DNA of 64,000 bases, taken from assembly GCA_027563935.2 (NCBI GenBank), contig CM050446.2, positions 30,011,501 to 30,075,500 of the forward strand, in the 5' to 3' direction. The notes below the pieces were generated by a model. The model was not told the origin of the DNA. It searched no databases and worked only from the letters and a program-made list of their open reading frames with translations. Positions within the stretch are counted from its first letter, which is position 1, and every line of letters starts with the position of its first letter. Below are positions 20,872-31,416 of this stretch, in pieces. The position numbers and the translations under genes were made by a program. Origin of the DNA: Costus lasius. Lineage: Eukaryota > Streptophyta > Magnoliopsida > Zingiberales > Costaceae.

Positions 20872-21140
20872 GCATGTGCAAGTGTAGATTAATCTGTTTG
20901 TATGGATGCTATCAAGAAAGATGGAACATTTTTTTGCAGTATTATTGGTCTTTTGTGAAAGACAAAGTTAATTAAAGTAGATACATGTTGAAATGCATGT
21001 GCAAGCGCAGAGTAATCTGTTTGTATGTATGAAATCAGGAAAGATGGACAACTTTTGAGGTTAGGCATTTTGCAGTATTATTGGTCTTTCGGCCAAGCCA
21101 ATTATTGTGCGAAAGACAAAGTTAATTAAAACAGATATAT
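20872..21140 (+). repeat. Imperfect tandem duplication, about 120-145 bp units
   Basis: GCATGTGCAAG.G.AGA.TAATC (from about 20874) is repeated from about 20996. Both units end in GCAGTATTATTGGTCTTT and GAAAGACAAAGTTAATTAAA. The second unit carries an extra 25-30 bases. No coding potential; probably a local duplication in intergenic DNA. Confidence 0.8.
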
Positions 21141-21645
21141 GCTTAGGTACTTAATTTCTTAATGCGTCATTGTTCTGGAAATGGAGTATCAGAATGCGCA
21201 AAATCTGAATACCAAATATCTATTATGTTATTCTAATAAAGATTTAGCTTGCATTTAAAAGCTGAGAAAGTTGATTAGGTCCATCCATTACATTTTTAAG
21301 GTGCAGGTTGCTTCACGTTACTGCATATTGTTTTCCTTATTAAACACATTGATTTTTGCCTTCATTTGTAGGTTTAAACTTTTTTGTGCACACTACAACC
21401 TAAAATTTACATAAAATAGGTAAAGATGGTGTACATAAAATAGGTTCAGAATAGTGTTTCTCAGCATTTTAAAAATCAGTTCAAATTGGTTGATTTTTTT
21501 CTTTGTATCGATCCGAGGTCCAGACTGGACCAAGCAACAAAATAGCAAAAGCTCTGCCTAAACCTGAGCTTGCATGTAGAAGTTGGAGCTACCTAGAAGC
21601 TCCATCAAGCTGAGATTGTGTGCGGAAGCTCCACCAGTCTGAAGA

Positions 21646-22048
21646 GAAAAAAATTCTTAAACGCTTAAGTAGGAAAAATGGGGTTGCTCCGTTTTTCTAT
21701 AAAAAATATTTTTTTATTATTTTTTTTGAAAATGATGTACATTTTATAAGCTATCTAATGATATTAATATTGGGGTATTTTAGATTAACGTATACATATA
21801 AAATACGCTAACCAATGTTAGATTTTTTTATAAAGTGAATAGTATTTTTTGTCTTATATGTGATATTAGTTAGGGTATTTTTTATGTATACGTAATCTAA
21901 AATACCTCAATATTGGTATAATTGGATAGCTTACAAGATGTACATCATTTCAAAAAAATAAAAAAATAAAAAAATATATTTTTTATGGAAAACGGAGCAA
22001 CCCCGTTTTTCCAACTTAAGCGCCCCCAAGCGTTTAAGATTTTTGTTC
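21646..22048. mobile_element. Foldback MITE with 9-bp duplication (Mutator-type)
   Basis: The two halves are near-complete inverted repeats of about 180 bases (for example CTTAAACGCTT, GGGGTTGCTCCGTTTT, GATGTACAT, ATTTTAGATTA on the left recur inverted on the right) around a short AT-rich centre near 21840. Flanks GTCTGAAGA (21637-21645) and GTCTGGAGA (22049-22057) agree in 8 of 9 bases. A 9-bp duplication with long inverted repeats is the Mutator (MULE) pattern. The transcript would form a long hairpin and could feed small-RNA production. It has no transposase of its own. Confidence 0.75.
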
Positions 22049-22057
22049 GTCTGGAGA

Positions 22058-25000
22058 TTCCACCTGAATGTGTCGGTACCACCACCAATATGTACCGGTC
22101 CAATAGAAGACTAATATATCTAATCAGAACGATTTTTTGAACTTGGTGTTTCTTAGGTCTAGTTGTTGTATGTCTTGTCTGTCATTATATGTTTTTCCAT
22201 GAATGATATATGCATTTGGATATTTTTATAGTAATGTAAAATACATAATTTTCATGTCCACTACTAATGATTCACCTAACTGATTGGAAATTAAAAGGTG
22301 ATATAGAAAATGAATTGATCAATTAAATTTGACGAATTCTTTTGCCTTCAAATGTTGAACAATAGCTTGGGCTTGGGAGATCAAGATGAATATGCAGCAT
22401 GACAATGCTAGTAGAATGTATTGCTGCACGACAAGAAACTATAAACATACACTCGCCCTCAATAGTTGCACCTCTTCTTGATGAATGAGATAAACCAAAA
22501 TTTAATAGAGCATATTGATGGGAGGAAGTTTTTTTTTCTTATGACTAAATCAATAGGAAGTTAAGCATGAAGAACGTATCCAAGGTGAAGGAAGGGAACT
22601 TGCAACTTGCAAGTGTACAATAAAAGTATTCCTTCTTTCATTGTTGTCCTAGTTATTTGATGGATTGAGAAGTGCAGTTAGTACAGTTTTGGTATTTCTA
22701 TGCCAAGGCCTACCTTAGATGAACGGAGGAATATCAACAAGAAAAGAAGAGGGAAATAAAAGACAAAGAAGACAACCATTGGTTGATCAGAAGTTGTTGA
22801 AAAATCAACAATAACACTATGTATCCTAGAAGGAAAATTTTGAAATGGAGAAATGTAATTGTGGATAGAAATATAAATCGATGGAAATTATTAATTACTT
22901 TCTTAGTTATATTTTATTTTAGAGAAGAAAAAGAGAAAGGTGACAAGCACACTAAAAGAGAATGTAAGTGGAGGTCAGTACAAGGTGAGTGGAAAGCTCA
23001 CCAAGCTCTTGGCTGAATTGAACGGAATCTAATCTAAGAAAAAATGCCTCATTTTTTTCATCTATTTCTCATCACCACCTTCCTATCCCTCCAAAGAATA
23101 AAGGGGAAAAAATATTGTCATGCTTTGAAGTCCTCAATCTTGGTTCTTCTAGTCAATCTGGTTTTTATTAATATGGGGAGGAAGTGTTGTTATTAATTTG
23201 GTATTTTACATTGTTTTGATTGCAAATTTTCCCTTCTTTGTTCTTTTTTTCCGTGAAAGAACAATTTTTCTATGCTATATGTTAAGGTTTAAAAGTTGTA
23301 TAATAAGAGAGACTCACTCTGTAATTGTCAAATCCTTGTGTTTTTCTTATTTAACAAATTGAGAATCAAATTCGTTAATGCATCAAATCCAAGATGTCTG
23401 TGTGATAAAATGGATCCATGCTTCCCTCCAGGGCTGTTATTGCCGCATAACAAGGTGGAATGAAGATCAGTCAAAAAGGCCTTCAACAATCAACACTGTA
23501 AGTTGGATCTTAATGAGAACTAAAGTGGCTTTGTGGCTCCCAAACAAATAGAAGATTTAACAAAACAAGACATTTTTTGTGAAAAGGATTCATTTTTCGA
23601 GCACTAGGAGAAGCTGTAGTATAAGAAAGAAAACACTCATATTTAGAAGATAATTATAGACAGGAACATGAACGAAGCTGGAGATGCAACCATAGCCTGG
23701 TTAGCTGCTCATTCATCACATCATTGGATGTATACTTTCCACCAACTCTTGTAATGGCAAAGGGCCAATTCTCACATGAGGAACTTAGTCCGGCATCAAT
23801 TGATTTACTGGTACTGCTCGGTAAACGTAAATTTCTTTAGGCATTAAACCAAAAGAATTAGGTTGATGTTGATATTGTATTAGGCCTTTAACTTGTCTCA
23901 GGGACCACTGGTCCATGTCCAACATCTGCTTTATTGATCTCCTCCAGCTGTCTTAGCAGCCTCTTGTTCGTATCAAGAGGCATATAGATATAGAACTAAA
24001 TGAAAACTGCGCAGGTTATTTGTTAGTTGTGTGGATTATGACTTTTTTAAAAAAAAAAAAAAAAAAATCTATAGACCCTTGCACATGCTTGGTCTTGGTT
24101 GGGATTAAGACATTTATAGTAGGATTAAGAGGTGATCACCACTAAGAAGCTCCTTTGTACCTGTTTTTTAACATTTCCTTAATGCATGTCAAGAGACAGC
24201 CCTGGGCCACAATTGACACTACTTGAACTTAAAGACAAAAAGGTCTTATGTAAATGCTTAAATCTTTTCTCCTGAAAGAGCATAATTATATATAAAGGCA
24301 GTGTAGGCCAGGAGTCAAATCTTTTGTTCATGATCCTTCCTCACTTGCGTTGTCTGCGTAGAACACAAAAATGTTTTCTTGTTAGGGATGGTCACATTAG
24401 ATCCACTTGCTGCAAAAGTTGATTGGTCCATTTCTTTCCCAACTGAGATTTGGTTGTCGCGAACTCACTCTTATTATGAAAGTTTAACTTATTTTGATCT
24501 TCTTTCAGAACTAAGCAGTGATGGATTACGATATTACTTGAAAGGAGAAGCGACCTTGAAACTTCACGAGCTTACATTTTTTTCAGAATTGGCCAAAGAA
24601 TGCAGCAATTCTGATATTTGTTTATCCAAAACAACAATTTTTTTCAGAATTGGTTAAAGAAAGCAGCAATTCTGATATTGTTTATCCAAAACATTCTTTG
24701 TAACCTCGTTGCAGTTGTGCAAGTTGGAGCAAATATAGAAGGTATGTTCCTGACGTAGCCAAGCAAATGAAAGTGCACTATGGTAATAGGCAAAAAGGTA
24801 GGAACGACACTTGACCCTGCACAATTAATACATTCTCAAGCTATGGTGAACTACAAAGTACAAAGGTCAGATAGATAAAGACTGGAGGACGCCTGACCCT
24901 CAATTAGAACATTCTTAAGCTAATGTGAGCCAAAAGGACATTATCAGCATTCATCAATATTGTTCTCGGCAATAGTGGGTCAATAGGAATTTCATGCTCC

Positions 25001-26380
25001 GTCAAGTAGCATCACATTAACTGTTTTCTTTTGAAGGATAAACTAAAGTCTACATTTTTTTTATTTCACTAGGAATGAGAAGGATACCAGGGAAAAAAAT
25101 GAAAATAAAGGACAAACAAGAAAAATAGAGATGCATAACAAGACCAGCTCAAGTGATCTTTTTGAAATGTTTCAAAAGTTGTTAATGTTAAATTCTTATG
25201 ATTTTAAGTGTCAAGGGTATGGAAATTGGCAGATTTTACTGAGTTCTTCTGCTTCGATTTTTCAATTTTGAAGGCAAAGCAAAATTGGCCGGTCGAGATA
25301 TTATAAAGGTGGAGGGGTCTTGCCTGCGGCAAGTGTACTCACCTGAAAATTCAGATAAGAGTTTGCAGACTAAACTAGAGTGTGGTTGCTTTTCTGCGTC
25401 TGATTATTTTGCAGATGTTCTCCAGCCTTTCCTCGCAAAGAAAAGGACAAAGATGCGGGTACCATTCTTTTCCACACCCAAGGTATGTGTGATGGATGCA
25501 TCCTAACTCCATTTGGCTGGGTATCTTGCTCCCATGTGAGCATGGGGTCGGCTTGGACTCTACTGAACGTGCTCATCACTTGGAAATCCATCCGTCTCAG
25601 TCTCACTCCTCATACTTTTTCATTGAGGACCCAGCGTCAGCTCCTATGATTGCAGCTCTCACATCACTACGGTAGGAAGAAATTTGGATGGCATATCTCT
25701 ATGCTACATAGGTCCCCTTCTACTCTGACTGCATTATGTTTCGTTGGTGGTTCTTCTTCTTGTTGATATGTTATATATTTTACATTCCCTTGTTCATTGT
25801 TATTGACAGCAGGCATGCACTCACAGGAACAATGACCTGCGGAGATGCAGAATCAATGTAGGTCCGAGACACGAGCAGTGCGTGGCAGACTCATGCAAAC
25901 AGACAGTCACAGGCACTTGCTGGTCGGCTGATGTACGTGCAAATGCAATGAGAAAAGCATTAAGGAGTTTGCAAAATCTTCAATGGTGAAATCAATCAAT
26001 CTGCTGCATTGTGATTAAATTGTGGAATAACGTATAGGTGCCAGCATTTAATCTCAGAGTCAATTGTGTAAGGAGCAGGTTGAATCTCCTATGAAAAGTC
26101 GAGACGCACAGAAGGTTTGCCATTTATGAATTTCTCGCACTGTTGCTGCCCAAGTGTTTTTTTTTTTTTTATGCAATAAAAAATATGCGTTATCCTTTGC
26201 TTCTGTCACTTTTTGGCACATTCACGACTGCTTTGATTCGTTGACCATACCTGATGAGTCCCACCTAAATATTATAAACAATTACAACTGAACATAAAAA
26301 AAAAAGGAATTAGTATGAGATTGAATAATGAAATTCAATTTCCTAAATAAAAATAATACGTGCTTACGTACGCTCGCTGA
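22058..26380. other. Long gene-poor interval
   Basis: AT-rich, with no frame that resembles a protein family. Frames at 24379-24657 and 25285-25506 are short and lack domains or splice context I could support. The part just right of the MITE (22070-22145, ending GATTTTTTGAACTTGG) is loosely inverted to 21460-21500, so the MITE may itself sit inside an older TIR element. Confidence 0.45.
24576..24697 (+). repeat. 61-bp tandem duplication
   Basis: TTTTTCAGAATTGG followed by AAAGAA.GCAGCAATTCTGATATT and TTTATCCAAAACA occurs twice back to back (about 24576-24636 and 24637-24697), with a few substitutions and one indel. It lies in a short frame without known function. Confidence 0.85.
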
Positions 26381-26390
26381 ATTCATGTAC

Positions 26391-26400
26391 ATATATATTA
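26391..26400 (+). promoter_or_regulatory. Possible TATA box of BKI1 gene
   Basis: ATATATATTA lies about 55-64 bases before the start codon, followed by a CT-rich stretch that could hold the transcription start. The leader would then be only about 30 bases, so the real TATA may lie further upstream. Confidence 0.3.
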
Positions 26401-26454
26401 TCTCCTCCGACTCCCGAGTCCAACCTTCACCAAATATCACACAATTTCCGGGCA

Positions 26455-27318
26455 ATGGACACAGAGCAGCAGCCAAGAGAAGCAACCCAAGATAAGGCCA
26501 CGTCGTCTCCCTCACGTCCACCTTCCTCAGCCGCCGCTTCCCCCTCCCACGAATTCTCCTTCTCCATCTCCTTCCAGCATCCCCTAAATCTCACCTCCGC
26601 TGCAAACACCCTCAAGACCGGTACCAACAAGTACTCCACCGCTGTGGCCGCCGTCGACTTGGCCCCCGCCGACGACATCTTCCTCCACGGCCACCTGCTC
26701 CCCCTTCACCTCCTCTCGCACCCTTCCAGCCCTCCCCGCACCTCCGACATCACCCTCGAGAATCTCACCCTCCCGCTTGGCCACGTCGACAGCGACCGCC
26801 ACCTCAACTACCTCCCCGACGCTGCCAGAGAAGAACACAAGGAGCGGTCAGCCAGCGCCAAGGGTAGCAAGATCTTCGCCTCTTTCTTCGGCCTCGGCCG
26901 CCCGCGGAAGAGGGGCGACGCTGCGGGAGAGAAGCAGGAAGAGGAGGGGAAGCGTAAGCGGAAGGGGTTCGACGTGGCGCGGCTGCTGAGGAAGTATGCG
27001 AGCCTGATGGAGGCGCCGATGCTCCTCTTCAGAGGGGAGAGGGAGAAGCGCGGCGGCGACCTCCGACGTCGTCCGTACTCCTTCAACGGTCACTCGAACC
27101 GGAGGGAGCAGGCCGAGGGGTGGCGCAAGCGAAAGGGGCAGTTCTCAGCGCCGGCGTCGACCCGGACGTCGCCTACCAACAGCGGCCTGCTCTCTGCCGC
27201 GTCCATGACCTTCTCCTCCTCCGACAGCAGCACGATGGAGGAGCTGCAGAGCGCGATCCAGGCAGCCATTGCGCACTGCAAGAACTCCGTCGCCGCAAAG
27301 CAGAGAGGGGAAACGTAA
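26455..27318 (+). CDS. BRI1 kinase inhibitor 1 (BKI1) homologue
   Basis: Intron-free, 287 residues, strongly GC-rich, as monocot genes often are. Visible blocks: HEFSFSISF (32-40), DDIFLHGHLLPLHLL (73-87), a Lys/Arg cluster KRKRKGFD (165-172), RRRPYSFNGHSN (204-215), SAPASTRTSPTNSG (231-244) and the C-terminal STMEELQSAIQAAIAHCKNS (259-278). In BKI1 the basic region with its Tyr (here Tyr208) anchors the protein at the plasma membrane until BRI1 phosphorylates it. The Ser/Thr block can bind 14-3-3 proteins, and the C-terminal motif binds the BRI1 kinase domain and blocks BAK1 pairing. The protein therefore keeps brassinosteroid signalling off without hormone. All blocks are present and unbroken. 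It could also be a MAKR-family relative, but the C-terminal motif favours BKI1. Confidence 0.88.
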   Translation: MDTEQQPREATQDKATSSPSRPPSSAAASPSHEFSFSISFQHPLNLTSAANTLKTGTNKYSTAVAAVDLAPADDIFLHGHLLPLHLLSHPSSPPRTSDITLENLTLPLGHVDSDRHLNYLPDAAREEHKERSASAKGSKIFASFFGLGRPRKRGDAAGEKQEEEGKRKRKGFDVARLLRKYASLMEAPMLLFRGEREKRGGDLRRRPYSFNGHSNRREQAEGWRKRKGQFSAPASTRTSPTNSGLLSAASMTFSSSDSSTMEELQSAIQAAIAHCKNSVAAKQRGET

Positions 27319-27729
27319 ATAAGTTGAATTGTTAATTATAAAAAAAAAAATGAAAATGGAAACTGAGTTGTGGTTATGTAAAGATTGAGGGTTGTACTTA
27401 GTCTTCTTCCCCCGTTTCTTTTCTAGTGGCAATTAATTCAATCTAAATTGAGCTTAATTATTTTATCCAAATTTAATTTTACTAAAATAAATTTAATTAT
27501 ACTTTAGATATTACTCAATGAACTATTTCAGCTTAAAAGTTTGAATCTTGTCTCTTAAATAGTTTCTTTTTACTTATGTACTTTTGGTCTGAAGAAGTTG
27601 AAAAAAAGGTTGTGTTTTGAGATCCTAAAGCTCATCTTCTTGGAACTAACTGTGTTCAGTGAATCTTTGTTTATTCCAAAGTCAGCTCCTCTGAGTTCAA
27701 TAAACCTTCTTATACATTGAATCAGATAC
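27319..27729. other. BKI1 3' region up to the solo LTR
   Basis: AT-rich 3' untranslated and flanking DNA with an A-run (about 27340-27350). No frame. An AATTAATTCAAT stretch near 27430 could take part in 3' end formation, but no clear AATAAA was seen close to the stop. Confidence 0.35.
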
Positions 27730-29788
27730 TGTTACGCCCCAAAATCTACCCGGAACCTACGCCGGGAATCCCGGACCTCGGGACGCACAATACTGTACCT
27801 GTCAAATCAATCATGACAACCGAGAGGTACAGACTGAATAAAAATAACATAACCAGAGGTGAGCCCTGCCTTAAATATCCAAAAGCAATAATATTGACAC
27901 AAGACCGGCGCAGCGGTCAACAGAACCAACAGATACACGACCGGCGCAGCGGTCAACAGAGTCCAACATAACATAAATATAATAAACAACAGACCGACAG
28001 ATGCAAAACTAAACTGGACTGGTGGTCACCAAGCTATCTATCTAATCTGCCCCCGAAGGAGCTGCGCCTGAACCTGGAGGTAAAACAAAGGGGGGGGGGG
28101 GTTAGCCGGAGGCTAAGTAGGGATACAACAAATCACATGGTGCATGATCAGAGTGTAAGAGTTTACCAGATTTCCACAGTAACTCTACATGTCCCGTATA
28201 TCATATAGTCAAACTCAAATACGTATCAATATACGTGTCCTCAGACAGATAAAAACTAGGAGCTAGTACAGCAGTGGTCCACGACCCGCAACTCTATAAA
28301 ATAGAGTGGTCCCTACTGATGGCTCCCCGAATAGTAGAGACGACTGTCCGTCGACAGCCCGCTAGTGTAGCGTCCTACACTCAGTACAACCCCTCACTGG
28401 GCTGATAACAGACCTCAAGCCCATAACATCGGACTCTCTCGGTCAATCTATCACAGAGACGATCACACAACGTCTCAACAGAAATCTCACAGGCAGTACA
28501 TCGAGGTACACTAAAGTATCTATCGCTAGACATTCAGCCCTCATACATACGTATAACATAACTCATACCAGCTATCTCTACAGACTAGCATGCAATACCG
28601 ATACTCATACCATGTGTCATACAAGCAGTATATGTCAATGGATAAAGACTAGAATAGAACAGGAATCAGAACAGTAATCAACAGTGATATCAACAACAAG
28701 AAGGTGCCGCTAATCTACACATGCGGTTGGCACCGTAACAAAGGAAGGAGGTAGAATCCCTACCTCAGATGCAGATGTACAGAAATAGAACCAACCAGGT
28801 AATCACGTATCAACCAACAGTTCCTAGCAGGGTAAATCACGTATAAGTCCACGTATTATATTTTAATCCATTTTAAATCATATTTATCGTTAATCATGCT
28901 AATCCAGGTTCGTTATATAATCCGATCAGATCCAGGTTATTTTACAGTTAATCATCCAATACATGTATTCGGGTTAATCGCATGCATTCATATACGTATA
29001 AGGTCGGGTTCGAGCACTAACCGAGTTCGCAGCCTTGTGGGAACGAACAACACCTCGTGACGACGGAGGACGCAAGAACCAACCCAATATACACGTCGAC
29101 ACGAACTTCTAGGTTCGTCGGAAAGTTCATCGGAGGCGATCGCCGGAACAGTAACTCGGTGGCGGATCGGAGCTCTCCGGTGGTCAAATGAAAGCCGGCA
29201 CCAAGAGGGATAGAGTCGTACAATCGGTTCCACGATCGAAGGTCTGGATCGCCGGAGATCTAGGAAAAACCGGTCGGCGGCGGCGTTCGCAGGTCTTGCC
29301 GGAGCCGAGGAAGAAGACACCGAAAATGGGCTAGAAGGCGGCGGAAATGTCCGTCGCAGGTGGGGGAAAGCCACCAGGGTCGCCGGGGACAAAGATCGTG
29401 GCCGGATTTCGTGCGCACGCATCTCGTCCACTGCCGAGCTGAAAATCACAAGTGGAGGAAGAACGACGCTGGAATCAGTTCGTAGGGTCAAGGCTCGTCG
29501 TCGCCGGCAGGGAAGCACGCCGGAGCAGCCGCCGGACAGAGGGGAAAACACCCGAAGGAGAGGACGTCGCGGTCGAAGGTGAGGAAGCAATGTTCGTTCG
29601 CTCGAAGGAGGAAGACGGGCGGCAACAGGAAGAAATAAAGGGAAAGGGGGGCATGCACGAGAGCGAATGATGGGTGAGGCGTGGGATTGACCACCGTTCT
29701 CAGGGTCAGGTCACGTCAATCGCATCACTCAAAATAAAATAATAATATTTTAAATGATTTTTCGTCTGTTTGCAACACAGGCGTAACA
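27730..29788 (-). mobile_element. Solo LTR of a Ty3-gypsy-type element (2.06 kb)
   Basis: Begins TGTTACGCC and ends GGCGTAACA, a perfect 9-base terminal inverted repeat, flanked by GATAC (27725-27729) and TATAC (29789-29793), a 5-bp duplication with one change. No PBS, polypurine tract or pol lies beside it, so recombination between two LTRs removed the body. Length and ends fit a long-LTR gypsy (Tekay/Del-like) element; that is an inference. Minus orientation is favoured because a CT-rich, untranslated-leader-like stretch with long frames (29590-28988) reads that way. A tandem repeat of GACCGGCGCAGCGGTCAACAGA lies at 27902-27960. The frames inside have no known domain. Confidence 0.75.
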
Positions 29789-29793
29789 TATAC

Positions 29794-31014
29794 AATTCTA
29801 TAGTAAAGAATATCATTATAGTACATTTGCAAGTACAACTTTGAATACAATTATAATGGCAAGCTTTCAGTCGTTTAATTTTTCAGAGATTATTAGACAT
29901 ATGATCTTTATACAATAATTAATTGTCATAGTATATAAAACAATTGTCATCTACAAACAAAAACCTTGTGCAAGATGTGAAAGTAAATATGAAAACATGC
30001 AATTAAATAGCTTCGTTGGTCGGATAAAATTAAATAATAAAAAAAAATCACCTATGTGAAATCCAAACTGATGAATTTTTTTTATGTTACTAACAGGTAT
30101 AAGTATCACAAATGGTCCAGTATACAATTATAGTTAATTTCGGTTGGATTTTTCTCTTGCGTCTTATCGTCCTGGCTGTGATAGAAATTGAACTCAAAGA
30201 TCAATAATCATATGAAAAGTTCTTAAACTATGCACTCAATTTGATGTAGATTTCAAATTTAAATATTAGATGATTTGTGTTCCATAATGGATATTGTATT
30301 GTAATGATTAACACAATTTTGTTAAGTTTTTAAGAAAAAAACTTATTAGAACAAATGTAATAATTTAGAATTCTAAATTGTACAAAAAAATATTTTAAAA
30401 TTAACTTAAGTTTTTTTAAATCTTAATGGTACTAAATCCGTACCACAAACTTAAGAATCAACTCACATCTTCTTCTTGTACTTCAATTGCATTTTTGCAA
30501 CGAGCGTTGACTAAAATGCATGACATATTTTTGAGTCAAGCACGAAGCGCCACAGATCATATATTGACTTTATTAGTTTATCAAGGAAGACTCTAGAAAT
30601 AAAAGGTGCACTTTTTTTTTCTACAGATCATATATTGACTTTATTAGTTTATCGCAATCATTTTGTTAATAGTTCTTTTGTTTATCAATTTAGGCATTGT
30701 ATCTTTATGTGTTCTCTGTGCACTTTGATCTAGTGTACAGCTTCCTGGCAATTTGTCTTCAGAATTAGTTCCATCTTACTAGTATCCAAGTTAGCATATG
30801 CATACTACAGCACACTTGTAATTGTTGAAAATTCATTGACAAGGGAAGAGTTGCGAGTGAAGTCAGAAGTGCCGCCAATATGCATTCTCCTTGTGAAGAT
30901 AATCAATTCCACCAACCAAATATGTCCATGCAAAAGCTTTACAATTCTTTGGCTTCAAGCTTTAACAAGTCCATCATTCCTCCCCAATTCAATTGGTTGT
31001 GACCATCATCTCAA
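29794..31014. other. AT-rich intergenic DNA with a 31-bp direct repeat
   Basis: The sequence ACAGATCATATATTGACTTTATTAGTTTATC occurs at 30552-30582 and again at 30623-30653, 71 bases apart start to start, with a T-run between. Otherwise no gene or element is visible before the copia LTR. Confidence 0.6.
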
Positions 31015-31387
31015 TGTTACAGTTAACGAGTTTTCACCGACCTAGAATGTCGGTGATGGATGTTGATGGAAGATGATGGAAACTACTAGAAATAGTTTCT
31101 AGAATAAGTGAACTTAAGGTTGACTTATGTAGAATATTCAAGAAGCATGTAAAGCAATGTCGGTTGACACTGCATAGATGTTTCTAGGATTTGTTCACCG
31201 ACTTTCAATGTCGGTGTAATCTTCTATAAATAGGACCGGGGTCCTCTATAAAAGATACATAGAAAAAGCTTTGAGAAATAAAGCTTTGTCCTTCCGCTGT
31301 AACAATCCAATTTTAATCTCCTTACTTCTCCTTCTTTCTAATTTCCTTCCCACCACCTTTCTACTACACACTTCCAAAATTCTAACA
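31015..31387 (+). repeat. Copia C 5' LTR
   Basis: 373 bases, TGTTA...TAACA. TATA box TATAAATA at 31225-31232 and an AATAAA at about 31277-31282. The element CACCGAC-(6-8 bases)-TGTCGGTG occurs twice (31033-31054 and near 31195-31216), each able to form a short hairpin; both are kept in part in the other LTR. Confidence 0.92.
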
Positions 31388-31388
31388 T

Positions 31389-31400
31389 CTCTATCAGAGC
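31389..31400 (+). promoter_or_regulatory. Copia C primer-binding site
   Basis: CTCTATCAGAGC directly follows the 5' LTR and matches the initiator tRNA-Met site TGGTATCAGAGC except at its first bases. Position and the ATCAGAGC core make the assignment safe; the changed 5' bases reflect decay. Confidence 0.75.
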
Positions 31401-31416
31401 CAGGTAGCCAGAGTTA

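Noticed and set aside
24379..24657. 92-codon plus frame as a gene
   Set aside because: No domain, ends inside a local tandem duplication, and no splice or promoter context could be supported.
28988..29590. 200-codon minus-strand frame as a host gene
   Set aside because: It lies wholly inside a solo LTR, is low-complexity and matches no family I know.
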